Source: an uncultured Muribaculaceae bacterium
Lineage (GTDB): Bacteria > Bacteroidota > Bacteroidia > Bacteroidales > Muribaculaceae
Direction of reading: 5' to 3'
Assembly (NCBI GenBank): GCA_947632485.1
Contig: CANRPJ010000001.1
Coordinates: forward strand, 62,001 to 126,000
Length of the DNA: 64,000 bases
The translations under genes and the position numbers were made by a program. Positions 51,962 through 60,758 of the stretch are shown in pieces. The first letter of the stretch is position 1. Each line of letters begins with the position of its first letter. The notes beneath the pieces were generated by a model. That model was not told where the DNA came from. It ran no database searches and saw nothing but the letters and a program-made list of their open reading frames with translations.

Positions 51962-54067
51962 TCACAATCTATTCCGTTCACTGATGCCGGCTCCTTTGCC
52001 TTTATATTTGCTCATTATAGTGTTGAAGGAGTATCGAATAATCAGACGGAGTGCGTGATTGTCGCTATAATTCCATTTGTCAAGGGTCATTTGAGTACCA
52101 TAGGTTATCATCGAACTTCTTGCGGTTTTGAATATATCGGTGGCTTGAAGTTGGAAAAACCAATTCTTTAGACTTTTTGACGTACCTATATTTATCTGCC
52201 ACGATGGTTTCAATGTGACAACATCCATATCTCCTCGTGTGCGCCCGGAAATCTCACCGGTGACATTGAAGCCTTTTCCCAATGACACATTGTTGAAGAA
52301 GTTGAAAAACAATATCGGTGTATTAAGTTTCTTTATTCCGTGTGTGGTTTCCATTGAGAAGTGTTGCCCAGATAGGTTCAACCTAAGACGTGGAGACCAG
52401 CGTAAAATCCTCGGTGACAAAGAAACCACGATGTCATATTTTGAAAGATGGTTGAAGTTGTCGTATGTCATAATATTTTGTGGAGCATCAGGCTTATAGG
52501 GACGGATTACGCTGATGATGGCATCTTTATCGTAGATGTAGGATGCACTGAAGAATATCCATTTGTATATTCCGGCAAGCGACACGTTGTGAATCTGTTC
52601 TGACGTAAGCAAGGGATTACCCGTTTCGTAAGTAAAACGGTCGTCATACTGGATGCTACTGCTCAACTGGCTATACAGCGGGCGTTTGGCTTTTGCCTCG
52701 TATGACAGCGTGAATTTTGCCCTCCCTATCGGGAATGTGAAATCTACATTGGGGAAGAGTCTGCCGTATTTTCGGCTTTGCCCCTTGACGATTGTTCCGT
52801 TCTGAAAGTAGTCAGATGTCGTATGCTCATACCTCAGTCCGGCGTAAAGCTCTACATTCCTGATTGGGATATTCACTGCAACGAAACCGGCACCAGTGGT
52901 TTCCTTTATTCTGTCATTGGCATCAGGAAGATTGTCACCTTCGTTGATGAAAATATCCTTACGGTCTGTTGCCGTCACTTCATAACCGAACTCGAGAGTA
53001 TTGCCCTTGAACGAATATTCAGCAACCCCCTTGGAGGCGAACATTGAACTTCTGATACGATTATCACTTCCGATAAAACTATTACCTCCGAGCAAACTGT
53101 TTTCTACAATCGACTGCCGGTTTTTGTTACGTTGGGAATAGTAGTCATTGTTGATAGAAATGTTGAAAGCTTTTATTTTGCCCTGATAATATAGGTTTAC
53201 CAGATGAACCGGGACAGAGCTTCTTCTCCAATTCGTTTCATATATAATCTTGTCTTCCTCAACGTCGTTCCTTGCCACCGTTTCATTCGTAAGCCACCTT
53301 GATTTGGAATCGGGCATTGCAGTGTATTCGTATTTTACACCTATATAATGACGACTGTTTATCTGCCAGTTCATACCAAAATTTGCGAGATAGGTGGTTG
53401 ATTTGGGATAAATATGTATGTCTGAATCAATGAGGTAATAATCCAAAGGTGTGCTAATAGTCGTCCGGTTGTGCTGTTCCTGAAAACGTCGGGCAAAATC
53501 ATAATTGAAAGTGCCGAATATATCGAGACCACCGCTCCTGTAATTTAGAAACAGATTGTCGGACTGAGAAAAATAATGAGCTTGCCGTCCGGTTGCAGAT
53601 ACAGATCCACTCAATCCGTCTCCTTGTTTCTTTATGGTTTTGACGATAATGACTGCTTTTGTCTCAGCCCCATACTTCGCGCCGGGATTAAAGACGACCT
53701 CCACATTCTGGATTTCTTTTGAGGAAAGACGTTCAAGTTCAGATTCATCAACGAGTTTACGCCCGTTGATATAAATCTGAGGCGTGCCACGTCCAATCAC
53801 CTCAAGATTTCCTTCATTGGATATTATACCTGGCAGTTGAGAAATAACATCGGCACATGTACCAAGGTCACTGAGAGGTGTTCCTTTGATGTCTGTTATC
53901 AATCCGCCCTTGCTTAGACGTTGCATACTTCGTGTGGCAGTAACCACAACATCTCCGAGCTCAACTGAGAATGTCGAATCATTTGCGGTTGCGCTGTCGT
54001 TGGTCTGAGCCTGCGCCTGAATAAAGATTGAAGACACAAGCATTAGTGTAAAAATCAGATATTTCAT
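51962..54067 (-). CDS. Outer-membrane beta-barrel / TonB-receptor-like protein (ORF track extends to 54118)
   Basis: Signal peptide MKYLIFTLMLVSSIFIQAQAQ; plug-like region (VVVTATRSMQR...LPGIISNEGNLEVIGRGTPQIYINGRKL) and long beta-barrel. Confidence 0.87.
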   Translation of the reverse strand: MKYLIFTLMLVSSIFIQAQAQTNDSATANDSTFSVELGDVVVTATRSMQRLSKGGLITDIKGTPLSDLGTCADVISQLPGIISNEGNLEVIGRGTPQIYINGRKLVDESELERLSSKEIQNVEVVFNPGAKYGAETKAVIIVKTIKKQGDGLSGSVSATGRQAHYFSQSDNLFLNYRSGGLDIFGTFNYDFARRFQEQHNRTTISTPLDYYLIDSDIHIYPKSTTYLANFGMNWQINSRHYIGVKYEYTAMPDSKSRWLTNETVARNDVEEDKIIYETNWRRSSVPVHLVNLYYQGKIKAFNISINNDYYSQRNKNRQSIVENSLLGGNSFIGSDNRIRSSMFASKGVAEYSFKGNTLEFGYEVTATDRKDIFINEGDNLPDANDRIKETTGAGFVAVNIPIRNVELYAGLRYEHTTSDYFQNGTIVKGQSRKYGRLFPNVDFTFPIGRAKFTLSYEAKAKRPLYSQLSSSIQYDDRFTYETGNPLLTSEQIHNVSLAGIYKWIFFSASYIYDKDAIISVIRPYKPDAPQNIMTYDNFNHLSKYDIVVSLSPRILRWSPRLRLNLSGQHFSMETTHGIKKLNTPILFFNFFNNVSLGKGFNVTGEISGRTRGDMDVVTLKPSWQINIGTSKSLKNWFFQLQATDIFKTARSSMITYGTQMTLDKWNYSDNHALRLIIRYSFNTIMSKYKGKGAGISERNRL

Positions 54068-54087
54068 ACCTTTTGCTGTTTTTGATG

Positions 54088-54119
54088 CAAAGGTATGATG
54101 TAAGGCTACGGAGACCAAA
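54088..54119 (-). promoter_or_regulatory. Bacteroidetes-type promoter of the beta-barrel gene
   Basis: Minus strand TTTG (54116-54119), 20-nt spacer, TACCTTTG (54088-54095), 20 nt before the ATG at 54067. Confidence 0.7.
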
Positions 54120-54144
54120 GAAACTCCGTTTCACAATCGTTTCA
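54120..54144. promoter_or_regulatory. Operator-like repeat cluster
   Basis: GAAACtccGTTTCAcaatCGTTTCA: inverted GAAAC/GTTTC plus two direct CGTTTCA copies 11 bp apart, abutting the -33 element. Confidence 0.4.
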
Positions 54145-54165
54145 ACTTTTTAATCGCATTTCAGA

Positions 54166-54191
54166 AATGTTGCTTCTGTCAATGCAACATT
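54166..54191. repeat. Inverted repeat between the TPR-HTH and beta-barrel genes
   Basis: 8-bp perfect arms AATGTTGC / GCAACATT with 10-nt loop. Confidence 0.5.
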
Positions 54192-54211
54192 AAGTAAATT
54201 AGTGATTTATC

Positions 54212-55792
54212 TTAAAGCTCGAGCAAATCAAGAATTTCAGTTGGCAGCTTTGCTCTCAGACGAGATTTTCGTGTTCTTATAGCAGTTTCGGTTGCTCCAA
54301 GACAAGCGGCTATTGTGGAATTGGACTCCCTGAGGCAAGACATGATGCAGGTGACTATATCCTCCAAATTTAGTTTTACACCGGTCATCTTCAAATCGAC
54401 AATGAAATCCGCGAAACAGCCAATCAATGTTTTCTGCGTGACCTCACGTTCCTTGACCGATGGGTAATTTCCAGTATTCCTATATTGCATCGTCATACGG
54501 TCAAAGTCGGCTTGCAACTTGGACTCACGGAATTGCTCGATACATATTTTCATTCTGCGACGAACCAAATCAAGAGATTTTTCCGTCTCTTCATCGTTTG
54601 CTTCGGCCACAATCTGTTCAACTTTTACGCTGTCGAGACGCTGTTTCAGTTTCAGAAACTTTCGTTTTGATTGCCATACATATATGCCGAATGCCATTGT
54701 TATGATTAGAAATATTCCTAAACCAATATTTATCAGCAGTTGTCTGTGTGCTTTAGACTGAAGCAACTGTATCTGAAGCTGATTGTTGTAATCCCTTCGT
54801 TCCTCTGATATTTTCCTTTGTATGGCAGTGACCTCACTGATAGAATCATTTGTAACGGTGCCTTCGGAAGGATCAACGATTCCTTTGTCAAGTAACCCTA
54901 TACATTGATTCAATAGTATAAGATTGTTGTATGTATTTATTGAGTAACGTGCTGGGTTCTCGTTATACATACTTTTTGATACCTCCGAGTAGTAACGGGC
55001 TGAGTCCAATTGTGAATTATTCAGATAAATAAATCCCAGTGTTATCAGTTTCCCAAGGCTTTGCTTCTTTATCCGGTTGAGATAACCCACACTCCTTTTG
55101 AAATCAGACGCAGGGTTGCCGGCGTAATTGAGAGCGTATGTTGTAAACAAAGGATTATCAGCATCGGTGCCAGCCAAAGCCCTTTCCATATAAATGGCAG
55201 TTGAGTCATTATGACCGATGAAAGAATAGAAAAATCCAATGTCATGCATGGCTCGCGCCCGTTCTTCTTTTGTCTTTGACACTTTCACTGCCTCCTTCGC
55301 GTAAGTTATTGCTTTCGCATAATCCTTGTTCATTGACGGCAATGCATACAAATTAGATAATTCGATAAAGAGTTCCGACTTTGAGGGGTTTGTTGTTTCT
55401 GATGCAATATTAACTGCTTTATTAAGAAACATCGAAGCTGAATCTTGATCGCCAAGCCAGCGCATCTTAATGGCTGCCAGTTGATACATGTCAAGCAAAG
55501 CCACGGTATCCATGCTTGTTTCATAATAACCCAAGGCGTCATCAAAACCTTCAACCATCAGGAAAGACTCTCCTTTGCGTAGCTTGGCTTTGGCTGTCAA
55601 CATCACAGCTGATGCTTTAATCTCGCTTGACAAGTCGGTTCGATTACTAATATCGTCAAGAATCAGCAATGCCGAATCGGGTGCATTTTCAAAAAATTTT
55701 TCAGCTATTGCAAACTGCTCTTTGTCTATTGGGCCGTTTTTGCACCCGACGAGCAGCAGTAGGCAATATAATATTATGATTATCTGTTTCAT
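54212..55792 (-). CDS. TPR lipoprotein with TM helix, coiled coil and C-terminal HTH (candidate membrane-anchored regulator)
   Basis: 526 aa; lipobox LLVGC, TPR-like helices, TM LLINIGLGIFLIITMAFGIYVW, C-terminal HTH-like ESNSTIAACLGATETAIRTRKSRLRAKL. Confidence 0.75.
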   Translation of the reverse strand: MKQIIIILYCLLLLVGCKNGPIDKEQFAIAEKFFENAPDSALLILDDISNRTDLSSEIKASAVMLTAKAKLRKGESFLMVEGFDDALGYYETSMDTVALLDMYQLAAIKMRWLGDQDSASMFLNKAVNIASETTNPSKSELFIELSNLYALPSMNKDYAKAITYAKEAVKVSKTKEERARAMHDIGFFYSFIGHNDSTAIYMERALAGTDADNPLFTTYALNYAGNPASDFKRSVGYLNRIKKQSLGKLITLGFIYLNNSQLDSARYYSEVSKSMYNENPARYSINTYNNLILLNQCIGLLDKGIVDPSEGTVTNDSISEVTAIQRKISEERRDYNNQLQIQLLQSKAHRQLLINIGLGIFLIITMAFGIYVWQSKRKFLKLKQRLDSVKVEQIVAEANDEETEKSLDLVRRRMKICIEQFRESKLQADFDRMTMQYRNTGNYPSVKEREVTQKTLIGCFADFIVDLKMTGVKLNLEDIVTCIMSCLRESNSTIAACLGATETAIRTRKSRLRAKLPTEILDLLEL

Positions 55793-55810
55793 AAGTTACT
55801 ATGATTAGCC

Positions 55811-55840
55811 GTTATCACATAAAGTGTTATCACATAAAGT
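55811..55840. repeat. Perfect 15-bp tandem duplication
   Basis: GTTATCACATAAAGT x2 overlapping the 3' end of the SDR gene. Confidence 0.9.
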
Positions 55841-56516
55841 GTTTGAGAATCCAGTTTATGACACGCCAACGAGTGGTTACTATTTTGAGTTTATTCTTTT
55901 TACTGATTGCTTTTTCGATCTCCTTAACCACTTTATCTAATGGCATTACCCAAAACAGCCCTTCTCCTTTCGCCATTCTTGTGTCAACGAGACCTGGGCG
56001 TATTTCGGTTACAACGATAGATGAACCTTTCGATTTCTGTTGGAGCGACTTGGTATAGTTTATCTGAAATGCTTTTGAAGCACTGTAAGATGGAGCTATG
56101 GGCGTAGGTTGTAATCCTCCAACTGAGGTTATGGTTACAAGATGTCCTGATTTCTGTTTCTCAAAAATCTTGTATATTGAATCGACCACATTAGTCCATC
56201 CATTCACATTTACAGAGAGGGTGGCAAGCTCAGTTGATAAATCCAAATCGGGATTCAATTCCCCGACTCCGGCACAAATAATAGCCAAATCAAGATACCC
56301 GAATTTCGACATTATATCCTTTAGCATGGTATCAAACGAAAGCAGATCAGCAACATCACACCGAAAAGCGACAGTGCTACCTGGGTTCTCTTTAATTTGT
56401 CTTTGCAGAATTTCATCTCGTCGTCCTGTAATAGCAACGGTGTTTCCCTTTGTGGTATAATGTTTCCACAACTCATATCCAATTCCGGATGTAGCTCCTA
56501 TGATAAGTATATTCAT
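55830..56516 (-). CDS. SDR-family oxidoreductase
   Basis: 228 aa; GATSGIGYEL, YSASKAFQINYTKSL catalytic YxxxK. Confidence 0.92.
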   Translation of the reverse strand: MNILIIGATSGIGYELWKHYTTKGNTVAITGRRDEILQRQIKENPGSTVAFRCDVADLLSFDTMLKDIMSKFGYLDLAIICAGVGELNPDLDLSTELATLSVNVNGWTNVVDSIYKIFEKQKSGHLVTITSVGGLQPTPIAPSYSASKAFQINYTKSLQQKSKGSSIVVTEIRPGLVDTRMAKGEGLFWVMPLDKVVKEIEKAISKKNKLKIVTTRWRVINWILKHFM

Positions 56517-56567
56517 CGTTTATTATAGTCTAAATAATTCACAAAGTTACAGCCAATAATAATAAAA

Positions 56568-56589
56568 ACTCTCAACAAATGTTGAGAGT
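56568..56589 (-). terminator. Intrinsic terminator (9-bp perfect stem)
   Basis: ACTCTCAAC-AAAT-GTTGAGAGT; minus strand continues TTTTATTATTATT. Confidence 0.7.
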
Positions 56590-56681
56590 CAAGGTTTTTA
56601 ACACTATTTTCTGTCATTATTTGGCAGATTTTGCGGTGGGTCTTGTTCTTTGACTGCGCACCGGCTTTTAGCCGACATGTG

Positions 56682-56909
56682 CTACAAGCGCAGTTTCGAG
56701 TTAAGCACCGGTAATGCCACCACCGAATCAGTCTCGCGACCTTTACGCCGGAAATAACGTTCGAGTGCACCAATCCTTGCTATTCGGCTGACTATGGCGG
56801 CTATACGCACATAGTCCTCGCTATAGTCATAGTCATTAATGAATTTAGAGACAAACTTCTCAAACTCATTATCTTAGTCACGAAGAAATTGTATTCTCAA
56901 TTTTTTCAT
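56682..56909 (-). pseudogene. Degraded small gene, possibly a toxin-antitoxin toxin-like remnant
   Basis: Minus frame MKKLRIQFLRD*DNEFEKFVSKFINDYDYSEDYVRIAAIVSRIARIGALERYFRRKGRETDSVVALPVLNSKLRL*: coherent protein-like sequence with an in-frame TAA and early TAG. Family assignment is uncertain. Confidence 0.4.
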
Positions 56910-56920
56910 AGAACGATATC

Positions 56921-57298
56921 TTATTTCATCGGCAGAATCTCGATCCAGTAGTCGTCGGGATCATTGATGAAATAGAGCCCCATCTCTTTATTCTCAAAGC
57001 AGATCGCTCCCATAGCCCTGTGATACTCGCGAATGGCATCGTAATCTCCCTCTACTCTCACTGCGAGATGCGATTCGTTTTCACCCAGCTCATAAGGTCC
57101 TTCATGGTCGCGCAGCCAGGTCAGCTCCAGGCGGAAGTGCTGGTCGGGAGTACCGATATAGGTAATAATGAAAGCTCCGTCGGGGTGGCGGATCTCTCCG
57201 AGTTTCACAAATCCAAGAGCTTCCTTATAGAATTTCAATGAGCGGTCAAGGTCGGTAACATTGACGTTCATGTGATCGAAACGCGCTTTTATTTCCAT
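56921..57298 (-). CDS. VOC-family protein (lactoylglutathione lyase-like)
   Basis: 125 aa; FDHMNVNVTDLDRSLKFYKEALGF, FINDPDDYWIEILP. Confidence 0.9.
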   Translation of the reverse strand: MEIKARFDHMNVNVTDLDRSLKFYKEALGFVKLGEIRHPDGAFIITYIGTPDQHFRLELTWLRDHEGPYELGENESHLAVRVEGDYDAIREYHRAMGAICFENKEMGLYFINDPDDYWIEILPMK

Positions 57299-57346
57299 TT
57301 CATTGGTACATTTATGATGAATTGTAAGGCAAAATTATAAAACTGA

Positions 57347-57377
57347 TTGCATGGAAAGAAAAAAAATTGTAGTTTTG
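57347..57377 (+). promoter_or_regulatory. Bacteroidetes-type promoter upstream of the ROK kinase
   Basis: TTG (57347-57349), 20-nt spacer, TAGTTTTG (57370-57377). Confidence 0.55.
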
Positions 57378-57444
57378 TGGTCGTAGGCAAGCGCAATGCG
57401 CTCCGACAGTGAAACGGCAACAAACAAAACAATATACTAAAACT

Positions 57445-58467
57445 ATGAGCAAACCTTATGTACTCGGCATCGATATAGGTGGCACCAACACTGTGTTTGG
57501 TATTGTCAATGCACGCGGTCACATCGTGGCCAGCGATTCGATTAAAACTAAAAAGCACACCAATTTCGATGATTATGTTGCCGAGCTTCATGAGTCGGTA
57601 GAGCGTCTTCTTGAGGCCAACGATGCAAAGGATAAGATTCAGGGCATAGGAATCGGCGCCCCTAATGGCAATTACTATACGGGCGAGATCCTCAATGCGC
57701 CCAACCTGCCGTGGGGTCCCCGCGTGCAGCTCGCAGAAAAGGTGAGTCGCGCTTTCGGTGGAATTCCAGTAGCAGTGACCAATGATGCCAATGCAGCCGC
57801 TCTCGGAGAAATGACCTATGGCGCAGCCCGAGGCATGAAGGATTTCATCATGATTACGCTTGGCACTGGTGTGGGCTCAGGTATCGTGATCAATGGCCAG
57901 ATTGTATATGGTCACGACGGCTTCGCAGGTGAGCTTGGCCATGTGATCGTGAAGCGCAGCAACGGTCGTATGTGTGGCTGCGGCCGCAGCGGTTGTCTTG
58001 AGGCTTATTGCTCGGCTACGGGTGTGGCCCGCACGGCCCGTGAGTTCCTTGAACTGCGCACAGAGCCGTCAACGCTCAGAAATCTCAATATCGATACCAT
58101 TACATCTAAAGATGTGTATGACGCTGCTATGGGCGGCGATAAACTGGCTAAGGAGATTTTCAATTTCACAGGCACGATTCTTGGAGAGGCGCTTGCTGAT
58201 TTCGTAGCTTTCAGCAGCCCGCAGGCCATTATCCTCTTCGGAGGCCTGGCTAAGAGCGGCGATCTGCTGCTCAAGCCCATTCAGGAGGCTCTCGACAAAA
58301 ATGTGCTCAATATCTTCAAGGGTAAGGCCAAACTGCTTCTCTCTGAGCTGAAGGAGAGCGATGCAGCGGTGCTCGGCGCCTCTGCTCTTGGCTGGGAGGC
58401 TAAATACCGCGCTGATATGGCATCGCAGATTCCGATGTCGGTCGATACGCCTGAAGTAAAGGAGTAA
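57445..58467 (+). CDS. glk: ROK-family glucokinase (ORF track extends to 57409)
   Basis: LGIDIGGTNTVFGIV, zinc motif CGCGRSGCLEAYCS. Confidence 0.9.
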   Translation: MSKPYVLGIDIGGTNTVFGIVNARGHIVASDSIKTKKHTNFDDYVAELHESVERLLEANDAKDKIQGIGIGAPNGNYYTGEILNAPNLPWGPRVQLAEKVSRAFGGIPVAVTNDANAAALGEMTYGAARGMKDFIMITLGTGVGSGIVINGQIVYGHDGFAGELGHVIVKRSNGRMCGCGRSGCLEAYCSATGVARTAREFLELRTEPSTLRNLNIDTITSKDVYDAAMGGDKLAKEIFNFTGTILGEALADFVAFSSPQAIILFGGLAKSGDLLLKPIQEALDKNVLNIFKGKAKLLLSELKESDAAVLGASALGWEAKYRADMASQIPMSVDTPEVKE

Positions 58468-58492
58468 GTCCTACCATCTATCTATATTGTGA

Positions 58493-58520
58493 AAGTCCCG
58501 AGGCGATTGTCCCGGGACTT
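58493..58520 (+). terminator. Terminator hairpin between convergent glk and maf
   Basis: AAGTCCCG / CGGGACTT arms, 12-nt loop. Confidence 0.65.
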
Positions 58521-58549
58521 CTTCATGTTGGTTGACTATGCTGCAGGAA

Positions 58550-59131
58550 TCAGAAGAGCTTAAGCTCGTTATAAAGGGTGTGGACAGGAAGTCCCATCAC
58601 ATTATAATAGCTTCCGTTGATGCCTTTTACAGCCACGCAGCCTATCCATTCCTGAATTCCGTAGGCTCCTGCTTTGTCGAAGGGAGTGAAATTATCTACA
58701 TAATAGTCGATATCCTCATCTGCTATTTCTGCAAAATTCACTTCTGTCACTGTAGTGAAGGAAGTCTGACGGTTACCGCTGGTTATAGTTACCCCGGTAG
58801 CCACCTCATGCGTCTTTCCCGACAGGAAATGAAGCATCTCCTTGGCCTCTTCCGCCCCCGACGGCTTTCCCAATATCTTCCCATCGCAAATCACCACCGT
58901 ATCGGCCGTAATTATCAGCTCATTGTCGTGGATCAGCTTACGGAAGGCGTTTGCCTTGATAAGCGACAGATATTGCGCCACATCGTGGGGTGCCAGATCC
59001 TCAGGCCAGTTTTCATCTACATGGCCCACGGTGACTACATCAAACGGCACACGCAAGGCCGCCAGGAGTTCCCGGCGGCGAGGCGATTTGCTGGCAAGCA
59101 GCACATGATATTTCGATAAGTTTTCGAGCAT
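58550..59131 (-). CDS. maf: Maf-like nucleoside triphosphate pyrophosphatase
   Basis: 193 aa; LLASKSPRRRELL, ADTVVICDGKILGKP, DKAGAYGIQEW. Confidence 0.95.
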   Translation of the reverse strand: MLENLSKYHVLLASKSPRRRELLAALRVPFDVVTVGHVDENWPEDLAPHDVAQYLSLIKANAFRKLIHDNELIITADTVVICDGKILGKPSGAEEAKEMLHFLSGKTHEVATGVTITSGNRQTSFTTVTEVNFAEIADEDIDYYVDNFTPFDKAGAYGIQEWIGCVAVKGINGSYYNVMGLPVHTLYNELKLF

Positions 59132-59143
59132 CGGTGCCAGTGC

Positions 59144-60193
59144 TTAATACATCGGGGTGAAAGGCGCGGAAGCTACGAGCTTATCGGTAACATTGCCAAT
59201 ATAGGTCGACGAATTCGAGGTGTCGAGCTTCATTACCGATGCACCCGGTTTGAGATTGCACTGGGTAAGATCTACGTAGTAGTAGCCGGGATTTGTAACC
59301 AGGTCGAAATAATAGCGCTTGTCGCGGAGATTGGAATAGCTGCGCCATTGCGTGGAGCTTACGTTAGGTTCTCCCTCGATCGTGTAAGTATAAGGCACGC
59401 AGGAGGGCACGAGCACGCTGCGGGTGATCGATACGCCGAGATCCGGATCTGACGTAGCCTCTACATGGTGAGCGAAATAGTCGGCGCGTACGAAGCGGTC
59501 GGGACTCTTAACTGTGCCGGGCATCATATTGGTTCCTCCCACTCCTTGCCAGTATTTGTTTATGGCGTTCATCTGCGGCCAGTTAGGATCATTGGTGAGA
59601 GCCCTTACATCGCCGGCCTGATAGACCTTCACATCGCCATGGTCAAATTCCAGAATCGCAGTATTGCCTTCGGCATCGGTTATGCCCCAGTGAAGAGCTG
59701 AAACGGTTCCGCCATCAAACGTAGCTCCGCTGATATTGAAATCATGCTTTTCCAGAGTGGCTACCACTTCAGCTGTCGTGGCATTCATATCGAGCAGCCA
59801 GGCTACAAACATAGCCAGCGACATAGGCGGGCGATCCATAGTAGAAGGATTGTCGTAGACGGTGCCTTTGCAGAACAGTCCGTTGACCGAAAGGCCTTTT
59901 TCATTCATGCCCTCGGTTACTCCGCCATCGTAGCCTACAGCGTAGACAGCACCGTATTTAGAGGTCCATTCCACTGCGCCCGGAAGGCTATGGCCCTTCT
60001 TGTGCATTCCGGCGGGATATACGTAGAGATTTGTCGGAATCGGTGTTTTCCAGTCGAGCGAGCGCCCGATGATATAGAGATTGTTATCTCCTTTATAAAC
60101 TACTCTGGTGCAGGCACCGGCATTCTGGGTAAACATGCTCATTCCGGCCGTCATAGCGGCAGCTGTAAGAGTTGTGGCTAATGCTTTAATCAT
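59144..60193 (-). CDS. Choloylglycine hydrolase / linear amide C-N hydrolase family (bile-salt-hydrolase or penicillin-acylase-like)
   Basis: 349 aa; signal peptide ending AGA|CTRVVYKG (N-terminal Cys nucleophile), IIGRSLDW, ALTNDPNWP, TRSVLVPSCVPYTYT. Confidence 0.9.
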   Translation of the reverse strand: MIKALATTLTAAAMTAGMSMFTQNAGACTRVVYKGDNNLYIIGRSLDWKTPIPTNLYVYPAGMHKKGHSLPGAVEWTSKYGAVYAVGYDGGVTEGMNEKGLSVNGLFCKGTVYDNPSTMDRPPMSLAMFVAWLLDMNATTAEVVATLEKHDFNISGATFDGGTVSALHWGITDAEGNTAILEFDHGDVKVYQAGDVRALTNDPNWPQMNAINKYWQGVGGTNMMPGTVKSPDRFVRADYFAHHVEATSDPDLGVSITRSVLVPSCVPYTYTIEGEPNVSSTQWRSYSNLRDKRYYFDLVTNPGYYYVDLTQCNLKPGASVMKLDTSNSSTYIGNVTDKLVASAPFTPMY

Positions 60194-60194
60194 T

Positions 60195-60219
60195 GTTTCT
60201 ATAGTTTTACCATAGAAAC
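60195..60219 (-). promoter_or_regulatory. 5'-UTR hairpin abutting the start codon of the choloylglycine-hydrolase-like gene
   Basis: GTTTCTAT / ATAGAAAC 8-bp perfect arms; on the minus strand the stem ends 1 nt before the ATG. Confidence 0.45.
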
Positions 60220-60245
60220 GCTTGCGGCCGCCTTGCGGTTCGCTG

Positions 60246-60734
60246 TCAGATTCTGCAGATCAGCGCCACAGCCTGAGCCGCTATCCCTTCGCGACGGCCT
60301 GTGAAGCCGAGACCTTCGGTTGTAGTAGCCTTTAGGCCTACGCAATCAGGCTCTATTCCAAGCACTTCTGCAATCCTTGCCTGCATGGCGGGGATATGAG
60401 GCGAGAGTTTGGGTCGTTCGGCTGAAATCGTTATATCAACATTCACCGGCTCCCAACCGGCCATCCGGAGCTTGCTGCACACCTCTGCAAGAAGCACCAT
60501 CGAATCAGCTCCCTTATAAGCAGGGTCAGAATCGGGGAAATGGTAGCCTATATCCCGCAATGCCGCTGCGCCGAGCAGGGCATCGCTGAGGGCATGGGCG
60601 GCTACATCGGCATCGCTGTGGCCGAGCAGACCAAGCTCGTGGGGTATTTTCACTCCACACAGCCAGAGATCCCGACCCTCTACAAGCCGGTGCACATCAA
60701 AACCGAATCCAACTCTAAAATCGCATTTCCCCAT
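60246..60734 (-). CDS. ispF: 2-C-methyl-D-erythritol 2,4-cyclodiphosphate synthase
   Basis: 162 aa; GFGFDVHRLVEG, GLLGHSDADVAAHALSDALLGAAALRDIGYHFPD, KATTTEGLGFTGRREGI. Confidence 0.97.
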   Translation of the reverse strand: MGKCDFRVGFGFDVHRLVEGRDLWLCGVKIPHELGLLGHSDADVAAHALSDALLGAAALRDIGYHFPDSDPAYKGADSMVLLAEVCSKLRMAGWEPVNVDITISAERPKLSPHIPAMQARIAEVLGIEPDCVGLKATTTEGLGFTGRREGIAAQAVALICRI

Positions 60735-60758
60735 ATCGCTGCTTTATGTTGATAAATA

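Noticed and set aside
56513-56773. 86-aa minus ORF as an intact gene
   Set aside because: It runs through a terminator hairpin and lies in a different frame from the more protein-like remnant at 56682-56909.
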